Shown here: positions 51,580 through 59,292 of the stretch, piece after piece
How positions within the stretch are numbered: position 1 is the stretch's first letter
Layout of the letters: each line of letters opens with the position of its first letter
Origin: an uncultured Pirellula sp.
GTDB taxonomy: Bacteria > Planctomycetota > Planctomycetia > Pirellulales > Pirellulaceae
Assembly: GCA_903858115.1 (NCBI GenBank)
Contig: CAIOHR010000080.1
Span: 22,220 to 86,219 of the forward strand
Direction: 5' to 3'
DNA: 64,000 bases
Notes under the pieces: model-generated
The model's input: only the letters and a program-made list of their open reading frames with translations
Databases searched by the model: none
What the model was told of the DNA's origin: nothing
Translations under genes and position numbers: made by a program

Positions 51580-53049
51580 TTGCAAAGTCAGTCCGTGGGC
51601 AATCGTCGATTTCACTTTATTTTCAGCCTTATTTGTGTTGCCTGGCTTTTGCCAGGATTAACTCTGTTCGGCCAACCACAGGTTCAGCTCCCTCCCCAAC
51701 CGACCTCCTCTCCGTCAACAGCCCCAAACGTGGGGGCTGGAGCCCCCTACGGCACGACCCCCTACGGCACGACCCCTTACGGCACGACCCCTTACGGCAC
51801 GAACCCTTATGGTACGGCCCCCACCTATTCCACACCCTCGGCAACCAGTTTCGATCCATACTTTCGCCCAAGCACCCCTGCTCCGATGTTCAATTCCCCC
51901 AATTGGAATCTCGGAAACCTACTCAATTATTACTGGGGACAAACCTCTCCCCCTGTCATTCCGCTAGGTCCTGCCAACTATCCAACCTACGTTCCGCCCG
52001 GAACAACCCCTTCCTTCAGCACGCCGCAGACCTTCAGCACGCCACAGACAAATCCGTGGTCACAACCACCGGGATACTACCCCAACAGCGTTTACCCCAA
52101 CAGTACGCCAAATGTCCTCTATCCTGGAACTGGCAATCAGCCCCAATACACCAATGGGAACTACAACAACCCCTACATGAACCCGTCTTTAAGCTCCTTG
52201 TCGTCCAGTGTTAGCTATGGAACAAACGAAGTCGTTCGATTGTGTCAAGGTGCTCGCTTTCGGCATACATGGCTCAACGGGACTGCCGATTTCAACAGTA
52301 AAGAACCGACCTCACTCGAGATCAACGATACGGATGTATCACTCGTCTTTGCAATTCCTAACTTTTTCAATAGCACGAGGTCGTTCTATATCATCCCTTC
52401 GTACTCGCACCATTTATGGGATGGACCGCGTGTCGCAGGAAGCGATCTTCCTAGCAAAGCCTTTAGCGGTTTTCTGGACTTTGGCTGGGACACGAACCCA
52501 ACGCAGACACTAGGACTCGAACTCGGAGGGAGAATTGGCGTCTTTGCAGATTTCGACGCGATCAACTCGGACAGTGTGCGGTATCAGGGAAAGCTATTGG
52601 GCCGGTTGCGATTGACGCCAAACTCTACATTTCGACTCGGAGTATTTTATCTGGATAGAAACAAAATCAAATTACTTCCCGCTGGAGGTCTGCTTTGCAC
52701 TCCGAACCAAGATTCACGCTTCGATCTTTTTTTTCCGGAGCCCAAGGTCTCTCACTATGTTTCCACACTGGGAAATAAAGACATCTGGTGGTATTTGAGC
52801 GGTTACTACGGCGGTGGAAATTGGACCATCAAAAGGACAGACCAATCCGAAGACGAAATCGATATCAACGATATTCGAGTCATGATTGGAATGGAGTGTG
52901 GACGGTCTGAACAAATCCGACAGGGCTACCGCTGTGGATTTATAGAATTGGGATACGCCTTTAATCGAGAGTTGATCTTTCGTCTCAATAGCGAGAACAA
53001 CCTAGAACTCGACGACAGCATCGTCGTCCGAGCGGGTTTCGCTTACTAG
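51580..53049 (+). CDS. Probable outer-membrane beta-barrel protein with PYGTT repeats
   Basis: A protein of up to 489 residues with an N-terminal signal (FIFSLICVAWLLPGLTLFG). A proline-rich region follows with five PYGTT-type pentapeptides, then Pro/Thr/Ser/Asn-rich sequence to about residue 200. The C-terminal 280 residues have alternating polar and hydrophobic strands (LGLELGGRIGVFADFDA, LLGRLRLTPNSTFRLGVFYL) and end in VVRAGFAY with a terminal aromatic, as outer-membrane barrels do. No ATG fits; the start may be TTG at 51580 or GTG at 51595, neither with a good ribosome site. Role unknown. Confidence 0.75.
   Translation: MQSQSVGNRRFHFIFSLICVAWLLPGLTLFGQPQVQLPPQPTSSPSTAPNVGAGAPYGTTPYGTTPYGTTPYGTNPYGTAPTYSTPSATSFDPYFRPSTPAPMFNSPNWNLGNLLNYYWGQTSPPVIPLGPANYPTYVPPGTTPSFSTPQTFSTPQTNPWSQPPGYYPNSVYPNSTPNVLYPGTGNQPQYTNGNYNNPYMNPSLSSLSSSVSYGTNEVVRLCQGARFRHTWLNGTADFNSKEPTSLEINDTDVSLVFAIPNFFNSTRSFYIIPSYSHHLWDGPRVAGSDLPSKAFSGFLDFGWDTNPTQTLGLELGGRIGVFADFDAINSDSVRYQGKLLGRLRLTPNSTFRLGVFYLDRNKIKLLPAGGLLCTPNQDSRFDLFFPEPKVSHYVSTLGNKDIWWYLSGYYGGGNWTIKRTDQSEDEIDINDIRVMIGMECGRSEQIRQGYRCGFIELGYAFNRELIFRLNSENNLELDDSIVVRAGFAY
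51745..51819 (+). repeat. Five 15-bp tandem repeats coding PYGT(T/N/A)
   Basis: Units of CCCTACGGCACGACC at 51745, 51760, 51775, 51790 and 51805; the first three are almost identical and the last two diverged. Just before, GGGGGCT/AGCCCCC (51732-51747) makes a tight hairpin. The unit keeps the frame, so copy number would change only linker length. Confidence 0.92.
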
Positions 53050-53050
53050 A

Positions 53051-53084
53051 CTTGCGTTCTGGCAAATCTTGCGTTGTGGCAAAT
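53051..53084. repeat. 17-bp tandem direct repeat, two copies
   Basis: CTTGCGTTCTGGCAAAT (53051-53067) and CTTGCGTTGTGGCAAAT (53068-53084) follow the barrel protein's stop codon directly, differing at one base. No function is evident. Confidence 0.85.
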
Positions 53085-53105
53085 AAATCTTGTTATTAGC
53101 AAACA

Positions 53106-53135
53106 AAAAGAGGCACGTGCTAACGTGCCTCTTTT
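53106..53135. terminator. Bidirectional intrinsic terminator
   Basis: AAAAGAGGCACGT (53106-53118) pairs perfectly with ACGTGCCTCTTTT (53123-53135), a 13-bp stem with a GCTA tetraloop and T-runs in both directions. It lies between the convergent barrel protein and glutamine synthetase genes and would end both transcripts. Confidence 0.93.
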
Positions 53136-53177
53136 GGATTTATTGAAGTCTTTTCTCAAACAGCCAATCGACTCGAA

Positions 53178-54191
53178 CTAGCTGATAGACTTGATCGTCT
53201 TGATGATTCGCGAAGTGATCTTGTATGGATCGGCTTGCGAGTTCGGACGACGATCTTCGAGGTAACCTTTGTAACCATTGTTTACAAAGCTGTGAGGGAT
53301 GCGGATCGATGCGCCTCGGTCAGCCACACCGTAGCTGAACTTGTCAATCGACTGCGTTTCGTGAAGACCCGTCAAACGCAAATGATTGTCAGGACCGTAC
53401 GCGGCAATGTGTTCGTCGCGGTACTTGTCAAAGGCAGCCATAAGTTTCTCGAAGTATTCTTTGCCACCTTCATCTCGCAATTTGCTTGTCGAGAAGTTTG
53501 TATGCATCCCTGAACCGTTCCAGTCTCCCTTGATCGGCTTGCAGTATAGTTCGATATCCAAACCATACTTCTCAGCCAATCGAATCAAAAGGTATCGAGC
53601 GATCCACATGTCATCGCAAACCTTCTTCGATCCCTTGGCGAAGATTTGGAATTCCCACTGCCCCTTCGCAACTTCTGCGTTGATCCCTTCCAAATTGATA
53701 CCAGCGTCCAACGCAATATTGATGTGCTCTTCGACTACTTGTCGAGCGATGTCACCGACGTTCCTGTAACCGATTGCAGTGTAATAAGGCCCTTGGGGAG
53801 CTGGGTAACCACCGTCGGGAAATCCTAGAGGGCGACCGTCCTCATAGAAAAAGTACTCTTGCTCGAACCCAATCCACAGGTCATCCATGTCGTCCACTGT
53901 GTTGCGGAAATTGGATGGGTGCGGTTCGCCATTCGGCAACATAACCTCGCACATAACGAGGAAACCGTTGACGCGCGTACTGTCTGGATAAAGCGCCACA
54001 GGCTTCAGAATGCAGTCGGAACTCTTTCCCTCCGCCTGTTGGGTAGAGCTTCCGTCAAATCCCCACAAGGGAAGATCGGAGACACTCTTTGGGGCTGCAT
54101 CCACAACCTTCGTCTTGCTGCGGAGGTTTGGCTCGGGCAAATAACCGTCCAACCACACATACTCGAGCTTATATTTCTTTTCAGAAGACAT
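53178..54191 (-). CDS. Glutamine synthetase, type II (GSII)
   Basis: A 337-residue glutamine synthetase of the shorter type II class, which is typical of eukaryotes and also found in some bacteria. It catalyses ATP-dependent formation of glutamine from glutamate and ammonia in the cytoplasm. Motifs include LPLWGFDGSSTQQAEGKSSD (substrate loop), GFEQEYFF (metal-binding Glu), NGSGMHTNFST (catalytic), and HETQSIDKFSYGVADRGASI (ATP and glutamate binding). The length fits the class; bacterial type I enzymes have about 470 residues and an adenylylation site, absent here. Transcribed alone, with a terminator downstream; divergent from cstA. Confidence 0.95.
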   Translation of the reverse strand: MSSEKKYKLEYVWLDGYLPEPNLRSKTKVVDAAPKSVSDLPLWGFDGSSTQQAEGKSSDCILKPVALYPDSTRVNGFLVMCEVMLPNGEPHPSNFRNTVDDMDDLWIGFEQEYFFYEDGRPLGFPDGGYPAPQGPYYTAIGYRNVGDIARQVVEEHINIALDAGINLEGINAEVAKGQWEFQIFAKGSKKVCDDMWIARYLLIRLAEKYGLDIELYCKPIKGDWNGSGMHTNFSTSKLRDEGGKEYFEKLMAAFDKYRDEHIAAYGPDNHLRLTGLHETQSIDKFSYGVADRGASIRIPHSFVNNGYKGYLEDRRPNSQADPYKITSRIIKTIKSIS

Positions 54192-54563
54192 TCAGCTACA
54201 TCTCTCTTACTAAAAGACTCAAAAAACTACTCGATTGAGTGACTGCTCTATCCTCCCCTGTTCGCCAACGTGATGAGAACACGTATCCTCATCCCGCTTA
54301 CCAGAAAAACATTTTGGTACGAACACCCCTAAGTGAATCGTGCTTCTCGACATCTTTTGGAGTCTGCTCTACCCAAATCAGCCCAAAGGAAATCGTTCGG
54401 TTATTATAGGGATCCTCCCTGAACCTAACCGGCCGCCTAAAGCGAATCACAAAATGTTAAGCTGGTATTGCTCAACCGAGCCAATACCTTAACTATGTGG
54501 ACTTCAGTCAGCAAGCGATCCGCAAAGTTTCTTTAATCCTCACACACGTAATCAAACAGGCTA
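54192..54563. other. Divergent promoter region between glutamine synthetase and CstA genes
   Basis: A 372-bp gap with no gene. It must contain promoters for both directions. The notable element is a stem-loop near the CstA side (54464-54488). I saw no convincing sigma-54 (GG-N10-GC) promoter. Confidence 0.6.
54464..54488 (+). promoter_or_regulatory. Stem-loop upstream of cstA
   Basis: GGTATTGCTC pairs with GAGCAATACC (one bulged C) around an AACC loop: ten base pairs, 75 bp upstream of the CstA start codon and not followed by a T-run. It could be an operator or a 5' leader structure that controls cstA. Confidence 0.35.
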
Positions 54564-56681
54564 ATGATGCATGCAATGCCTATCATGTTGGGTGTCCTGG
54601 CTGCGATGGCGATCGCCTATCGGTTCTACAGCGCATTCCTCGCCGCCAAGGTTGCCGCTCTTGACGAAACGCGTGATACTCCCGCTGTACGCCTCGATGA
54701 CGGTCAAAATTACCATCCAACAAATCGATGGATTCTTTTCGGCCATCATTTTGCCGCCATCTCTGGGGCCGGCCCCCTCATCGGCCCTGTTTTGGCCATC
54801 CAATTCGGTTACATGCCCGGACTAATCTGGCTTATCGTCGGTGTCTGCTTGGCAGGTGCCGTCCAGGATTTTCTAGTTTTGGCCGCCAGCGTTCGGCATG
54901 ACGGAAAAAGTCTCGCCGAAATCGCTAGAACCATTCTGGGACCGACCGTTGGGTGGCTGGCATCTATCGCCATTCTGTTCATCGTCATCATCGCGTTGTC
55001 CGGCCTCGGTGTCGTTGTCGTCAAAGCACTCGGTGGCGAACAAGTGAATTTGCTCGCTGGGACCAAAATCCAATACTCAGGCGAGCTTGAGAAAACAGAA
55101 ACACCAAAAGGCACAGAACTGAAGGTCCCCGAAGGAGCAAAGGTGGAATACACCTTAGGTTCATCCGTTCGAAGCGAAAGCTTTAAGCTCCGGATTCCAA
55201 CGGACACAACTGCCACCGCACTCGCGACGGAAGGCACCATCGATATCCCTGCGCAATCCGCCGAACTGATTCCCGGAAGCTCCTGGGGTACCTTTACGAT
55301 TTTTTGTACCATCCCCATCGCCTTGTTTGTGGGATTGTACATGTACAAATTCCGAAAAGGACACATCGTAGAAGCTTCTATACTGGGTGCGATCGGCGTG
55401 TTGGGGGCTACGGTCGCTGGCAATTGGATTCCAGGTTCACCGCTTGAACCTTATTTTTCTCTCTCGCGTGAAGGGGTCACGCTTTCCATTTGCATCTATG
55501 GCTTCATCGCTTCGGTGCTACCCGTTTGGTTGCTTCTGTGCCCACGCGACTACCTTTCGAGCTTTCTCAAGATTGGAACCATTATCGTCTTGATCGGCGG
55601 CATTCTCATCGCGAATCCGAAATTGCAAGCCCCCGCGCTGAATGAATTCTATGCAGGTGGCGGCGGACCAACCTTTCCAGGAGCGGTCTTCCCGTTTGTA
55701 TTTATCTGCATCATGTGCGGAGCCATCTCAGGTTTTCATGCTTTGGTTTCGTCCGGTACCACCCCCAAGATGATCTCCAACGAAAAAGATATTCGCATGA
55801 TCGGCTATGGAGCCATGTTGATGGAGGGACTAGTTGCCGTATGTGCTTTGATTGCAGCCGCTTCCCTTCCAGTTGGTGACTACTGGGCCATCAACATCGA
55901 TCTGAGTAAAGTAGAGTTATATACCAAAACGCTCACGCAAATGAACGCAGACGTCGACCACCTTCAAGAACTTGAACGACAAGTGGGCGGCGAAACACTC
56001 CGAGGCAGAACCGGTGGTGCTGTCACGTTGGCCGTTGGAATGGCTCAGATCATGACCGACGCGATGAAGAAATTGTCGTCGAGCATCTCGATCGATGGTG
56101 TGATCAAGTACTGGTTCCATTTTGCTATTATGTTCGAAGCATTGTTTATCTTGACAACGATCGATACGGGGACGCGCATCGCGCGATTCCTGCTTCAAGA
56201 AATTCTTGGCAAAGTTCATCCTCAGTTTGCCAAAATGGATTGGATGCCCGGTGTATTGCTCAGCACAGGCTTAGTCACGTTGGGTTGGGGAGGATTGATT
56301 TGGAGTAGCTCTATCGACACAATCTGGCCGATGTTCGGGATCGCCAATCAATTGTTGGCTGGAATCGCCTTGTGTGTTGTTACCACTTGGATGTTTCAGT
56401 CGGGGCGAGGAAAATGGAGTTTGGTGACGATCCTACCTCTTTGCTTCATCGCAACCACGACATTAACTGCCAGCGCGCAGATGGTTCAAACACGGTTCTG
56501 GCCGTCATTCTCGAACGGAGTAAAGACCAGCAATCTTGGGCAGGCTTTACAAGGCGGGTTGTGTACCCTCGCTATCGTGTTTCTTATCGTTTGTTTTGTA
56601 GTGATCGTCGGAGCTTCCATCGCTCGCTGTGTCGCTTTTTCTAATCATCAGTCGAATTCCAACCAACCAGCGAAAGGATAA
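54564..56681 (+). CDS. cstA: Carbon starvation protein CstA family transporter
   Basis: A 705-residue polytopic membrane protein. The family motifs are YHPTNRWILFGHHFAAISGA and GPLIGPVLAIQFGYMPGLIW near the N-terminus, FHALVSSGTTPKMISNE in the middle and TTIDTGTRIARFLLQEILG near the end. CstA proteins are pyruvate (and peptide-linked) transporters made when carbon is scarce. A hydrophilic insertion at about residues 160-240 (LEKTETPKGTELKVPEGAKV) interrupts the usual membrane pattern and would be extracytoplasmic. The start is either of two adjacent ATGs at 54564 and 54567. The Nudix gene follows with essentially no gap. Confidence 0.93.
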   Translation: MMHAMPIMLGVLAAMAIAYRFYSAFLAAKVAALDETRDTPAVRLDDGQNYHPTNRWILFGHHFAAISGAGPLIGPVLAIQFGYMPGLIWLIVGVCLAGAVQDFLVLAASVRHDGKSLAEIARTILGPTVGWLASIAILFIVIIALSGLGVVVVKALGGEQVNLLAGTKIQYSGELEKTETPKGTELKVPEGAKVEYTLGSSVRSESFKLRIPTDTTATALATEGTIDIPAQSAELIPGSSWGTFTIFCTIPIALFVGLYMYKFRKGHIVEASILGAIGVLGATVAGNWIPGSPLEPYFSLSREGVTLSICIYGFIASVLPVWLLLCPRDYLSSFLKIGTIIVLIGGILIANPKLQAPALNEFYAGGGGPTFPGAVFPFVFICIMCGAISGFHALVSSGTTPKMISNEKDIRMIGYGAMLMEGLVAVCALIAAASLPVGDYWAINIDLSKVELYTKTLTQMNADVDHLQELERQVGGETLRGRTGGAVTLAVGMAQIMTDAMKKLSSSISIDGVIKYWFHFAIMFEALFILTTIDTGTRIARFLLQEILGKVHPQFAKMDWMPGVLLSTGLVTLGWGGLIWSSSIDTIWPMFGIANQLLAGIALCVVTTWMFQSGRGKWSLVTILPLCFIATTTLTASAQMVQTRFWPSFSNGVKTSNLGQALQGGLCTLAIVFLIVCFVVIVGASIARCVAFSNHQSNSNQPAKG

Positions 56682-56685
56682 GGAA

Positions 56686-57102
56686 TTGTCGCCCAATCAA
56701 GATCAGGGACGCCACGGCGTCGTGGCCGTTATTCGAGAAGAAGATAAGTTACTGGTGATTCGGCGATCGGAATTCGTGCGAGCCCCGAATTTGTTGTGCC
56801 TCCCAGGAGGTGGTATCGAAACAGGCGAGAGCTTCGAACAAGCGATGCACCGTGAACTGATGGAAGAGCTACAATTACAGGTGGATATCGAACGGCATTT
56901 GTGGTCTTCTGAAACTCGCTGGGGTACAAAACTCGAGTGGCTCCTTTGCCACCGCCACCCCGGTTCCGAGCCTATCGCAAACACCGCCGAGGTTGCCGAG
57001 TTCTATTGGCTTTCTATCAATGAAATGCGCCCTCGGAATGATTTGCTTGGGAGTTTGCCCGATTTTTTCAACGCGATCGATGCACAAGTGATTCGCTGGT
57101 AA
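56686..57102 (+). CDS. Nudix hydrolase
   Basis: A 138-residue Nudix hydrolase. The Nudix box (G-x5-E-x7-REUxEExGU) reads GGIETGESFEQAMHRELMEE, with all metal-binding glutamates present. Such enzymes hydrolyse nucleoside diphosphate-linked compounds; the substrate is not evident. The proposed TTG start at 56686 has AAAGG 8 bases upstream within the last codons of cstA. An ATG at 56629 would overlap cstA by 53 bp and add a 19-residue hydrophobic-basic leader unlike the family. Probably cotranscribed with cstA. Confidence 0.87.
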   Translation: MSPNQDQGRHGVVAVIREEDKLLVIRRSEFVRAPNLLCLPGGGIETGESFEQAMHRELMEELQLQVDIERHLWSSETRWGTKLEWLLCHRHPGSEPIANTAEVAEFYWLSINEMRPRNDLLGSLPDFFNAIDAQVIRW

Positions 57103-57369
57103 TTCCCTTCTTGTGAATTTCCCTCTAAATCCGTGAAAGAAAACCACTCGTATTGCGTTTTACTAGTGTAGAGCTTTCCAAGATTTCATGAAAACACCCG
57201 AATGAACTTCATAAGCTTGAGACACACTCAGGGAAAAGTCCTTTTCAAGCGACTTACTAATCGAAAACAAGTCTCCAATGTAAACAATCAATTCGAAAGC
57301 TCGGCCTCGCTGTTCAGCGTACCAACGATTTGATTGATATCATTTCCACCCCATCTTTTTGAGAAGACT

Positions 57370-57738
57370 ATGAAACCAATAGGGATTTTGTCTGCACACT
57401 TTGCAGCTGGCGTTTTAACGACATGCCTGGTCGGCACAGCGGTACTCTATGGACTGCAAAGATGGAAAAGGTTTAGCTCTTCGGGATCGACAGAAATCGC
57501 TGAGCTAGGCCCCAATGTTGCAATGCCCCGGATTGCAAGAACGGCATTGGCACCTATCGATATCGTCGACCATGCAGCATTTGAAGTTGACGCTTTCCCT
57601 CGCAGTGTTTCCGAGTCAGAACTCACCGTAGATGGACAAATCGAATTGCTTTCTGCTGAATATAACGCATCGAAGAATGAAGCGACGCGTCAGAGGCTGC
57701 GCGAACAATTATCGATTCTCAATAACAGTGTTCAATAG
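57370..57738 (+). CDS. Small membrane-anchored protein of unknown function
   Basis: A 122-residue protein with an N-terminal membrane segment (LSAHFAAGVLTTCLVGTAVLY) and a soluble, acidic C-terminal part with a short helical, coiled-coil-like end (LSAEYNASKNEATRQRLREQ). GAGAAG precedes the ATG at 57370. No family is recognised. It ends 28 bp before the convergent DUF1501 gene. Confidence 0.65.
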   Translation: MKPIGILSAHFAAGVLTTCLVGTAVLYGLQRWKRFSSSGSTEIAELGPNVAMPRIARTALAPIDIVDHAAFEVDAFPRSVSESELTVDGQIELLSAEYNASKNEATRQRLREQLSILNNSVQ

Positions 57739-57766
57739 GGATTCCCTCGATCGAAACAACACCCCC

Positions 57767-59260
57767 TTAGGCTACGATCCCTTTCACGACATCGCCGTGA
57801 ATATCGGTGAGTCGAAACTGCCGACCTTGAAACTTATAAGTCAAACGCGTGTGATCGATGCCACATAAATGCAAAATGGTCGCTTGCATATCGTGAACAT
57901 GAACTGGATTTTCAGTAATGTTCCAAGCGTAATCGTCCGTCGCTCCGTGCACATGACCTTTCTTCACACCTCCACCAGCCATCCACCAACTAAACGCTTT
58001 GCCAAAGTGATCACGCCCATTCGGCTTCTCTGGATTCCCTTGTCCAAAGGGAGTTCTTCCAAACTCTGCCCCCCAAATGACGAGCGTGTCCTCTAGCATG
58101 CCTCGGTCCTTCAAGTCTTGAACGAGCGCAGCCGAAGGTGCGTCGGTATCCAGGCATTGCTGTTCCAGTTGTGTATAAAGATTGTTGTGTTGATCCCAAC
58201 CTGCATGCATCAACTGAACGAAACGCGTACCTCTTTCTAGCAGTCGTCTTGCGATCAAACAATTGTTTGCATACGTTCCCTTGATCAATGCATCCGGTCC
58301 ATAACGCTCAATCGTGCTCGCCGACTCTTTCGAGAAATCCAATAGATCGGGAACACTCGTTTGCATACGATAGGCCATCTCATATTGCGCGATGCGAGTG
58401 TCGATCTCTGGATCGCCGTACTCTGCAAGATGCTCTGTATTGAGTGCCGCGATATCGTCGAGAAGTGCACGTCGCGACTCTTTGCTCATGCCATTCGGAT
58501 TGGCCAAATAAGGTACTGGGTCACCCGTGTTTCGAAAACGGACACCTTGGTAGCGACTCGGCAAAAAACCAGTTCCCCAGTAATAATCGAAGAACAATTG
58601 ACCGCATGTTTTCCCTTTGTCACTGGAAGTCATGACAACGAAGGTTGGCAACTCCTCTGTCACACTCCCCAACCCATACGACAACCAAGCTCCCATGCTA
58701 GGTCGTCCTGGCACCTGAGAACCGGTCAAAAAATATGTCACCCCCGGCGCATGATTGACCGCTTCTGTATGCATCGATCGTACCAGCGTTATGTCGTCCG
58801 CTAGCGAACCGATCTTTGGCAACATGCTGCTCAATTGCATGCCACATTGACCATACGACTGAAATGGTTTGATTGCCGGAATACAGGGCCACTTGCCATT
58901 CCCGGAGGTCATGGTCGAGAGACGTGTTGACCCTCGAATCGTGTCTGGGATATCTTTGCCAGCCATTTCTCGCATCACGGGCTTGTCGTCGAATAAATCA
59001 ACGTGAGATGCGCCGCCCCCTTGCCAAAACATCACAACCCGTTTCGCTTTCGCAACGTGATGTGGCAGATCCGTTAAGCCTGACTTCACGATCATTGCAG
59101 GCGATGGGGTATCTCCCAAGACGTAGGCTCCGCTGGTTCCTAACAACGAGGCGAGAGCCGCTGTCCCGACGCCACTTCCGCAACGTCCGAAGAGTTGCCG
59201 GCGTGTGACTCGAGCTAAGTTCTGCTGAAGTAAATCGTTTTGCATATTGTTTATTTCCAT
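57767..59260 (-). CDS. DUF1501 protein with Tat signal
   Basis: A 497-residue protein. The N-terminus has RVTRRQLFGRCGSGVGTAAL, a twin-arginine signal. The body shows VVMFWQGGGASHVDLFDDKP, SMHTEAVNHAPG, LMHAGWDQHNN and VIWGAEFGRTPFGQGNPEKP, all typical of DUF1501, which has an alkaline phosphatase/sulfatase-like fold. In planctomycetes these genes almost always follow PSCyt1/DUF1549/DUF1553 genes, as here (33 bp or less apart). The substrate is unknown, though a role in polysaccharide use has been proposed for the family. Start 59260 or 59245. Confidence 0.93.
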   Translation of the reverse strand: MEINNMQNDLLQQNLARVTRRQLFGRCGSGVGTAALASLLGTSGAYVLGDTPSPAMIVKSGLTDLPHHVAKAKRVVMFWQGGGASHVDLFDDKPVMREMAGKDIPDTIRGSTRLSTMTSGNGKWPCIPAIKPFQSYGQCGMQLSSMLPKIGSLADDITLVRSMHTEAVNHAPGVTYFLTGSQVPGRPSMGAWLSYGLGSVTEELPTFVVMTSSDKGKTCGQLFFDYYWGTGFLPSRYQGVRFRNTGDPVPYLANPNGMSKESRRALLDDIAALNTEHLAEYGDPEIDTRIAQYEMAYRMQTSVPDLLDFSKESASTIERYGPDALIKGTYANNCLIARRLLERGTRFVQLMHAGWDQHNNLYTQLEQQCLDTDAPSAALVQDLKDRGMLEDTLVIWGAEFGRTPFGQGNPEKPNGRDHFGKAFSWWMAGGGVKKGHVHGATDDYAWNITENPVHVHDMQATILHLCGIDHTRLTYKFQGRQFRLTDIHGDVVKGIVA

Positions 59261-59292
59261 CCTCTACGTCGACCGACTAGATCCACCTGTCA

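Noticed and set aside
51380..51661. A 93-codon frame upstream of the barrel gene
   Set aside because: It overlaps the barrel gene's signal sequence in another frame and resembles no protein.
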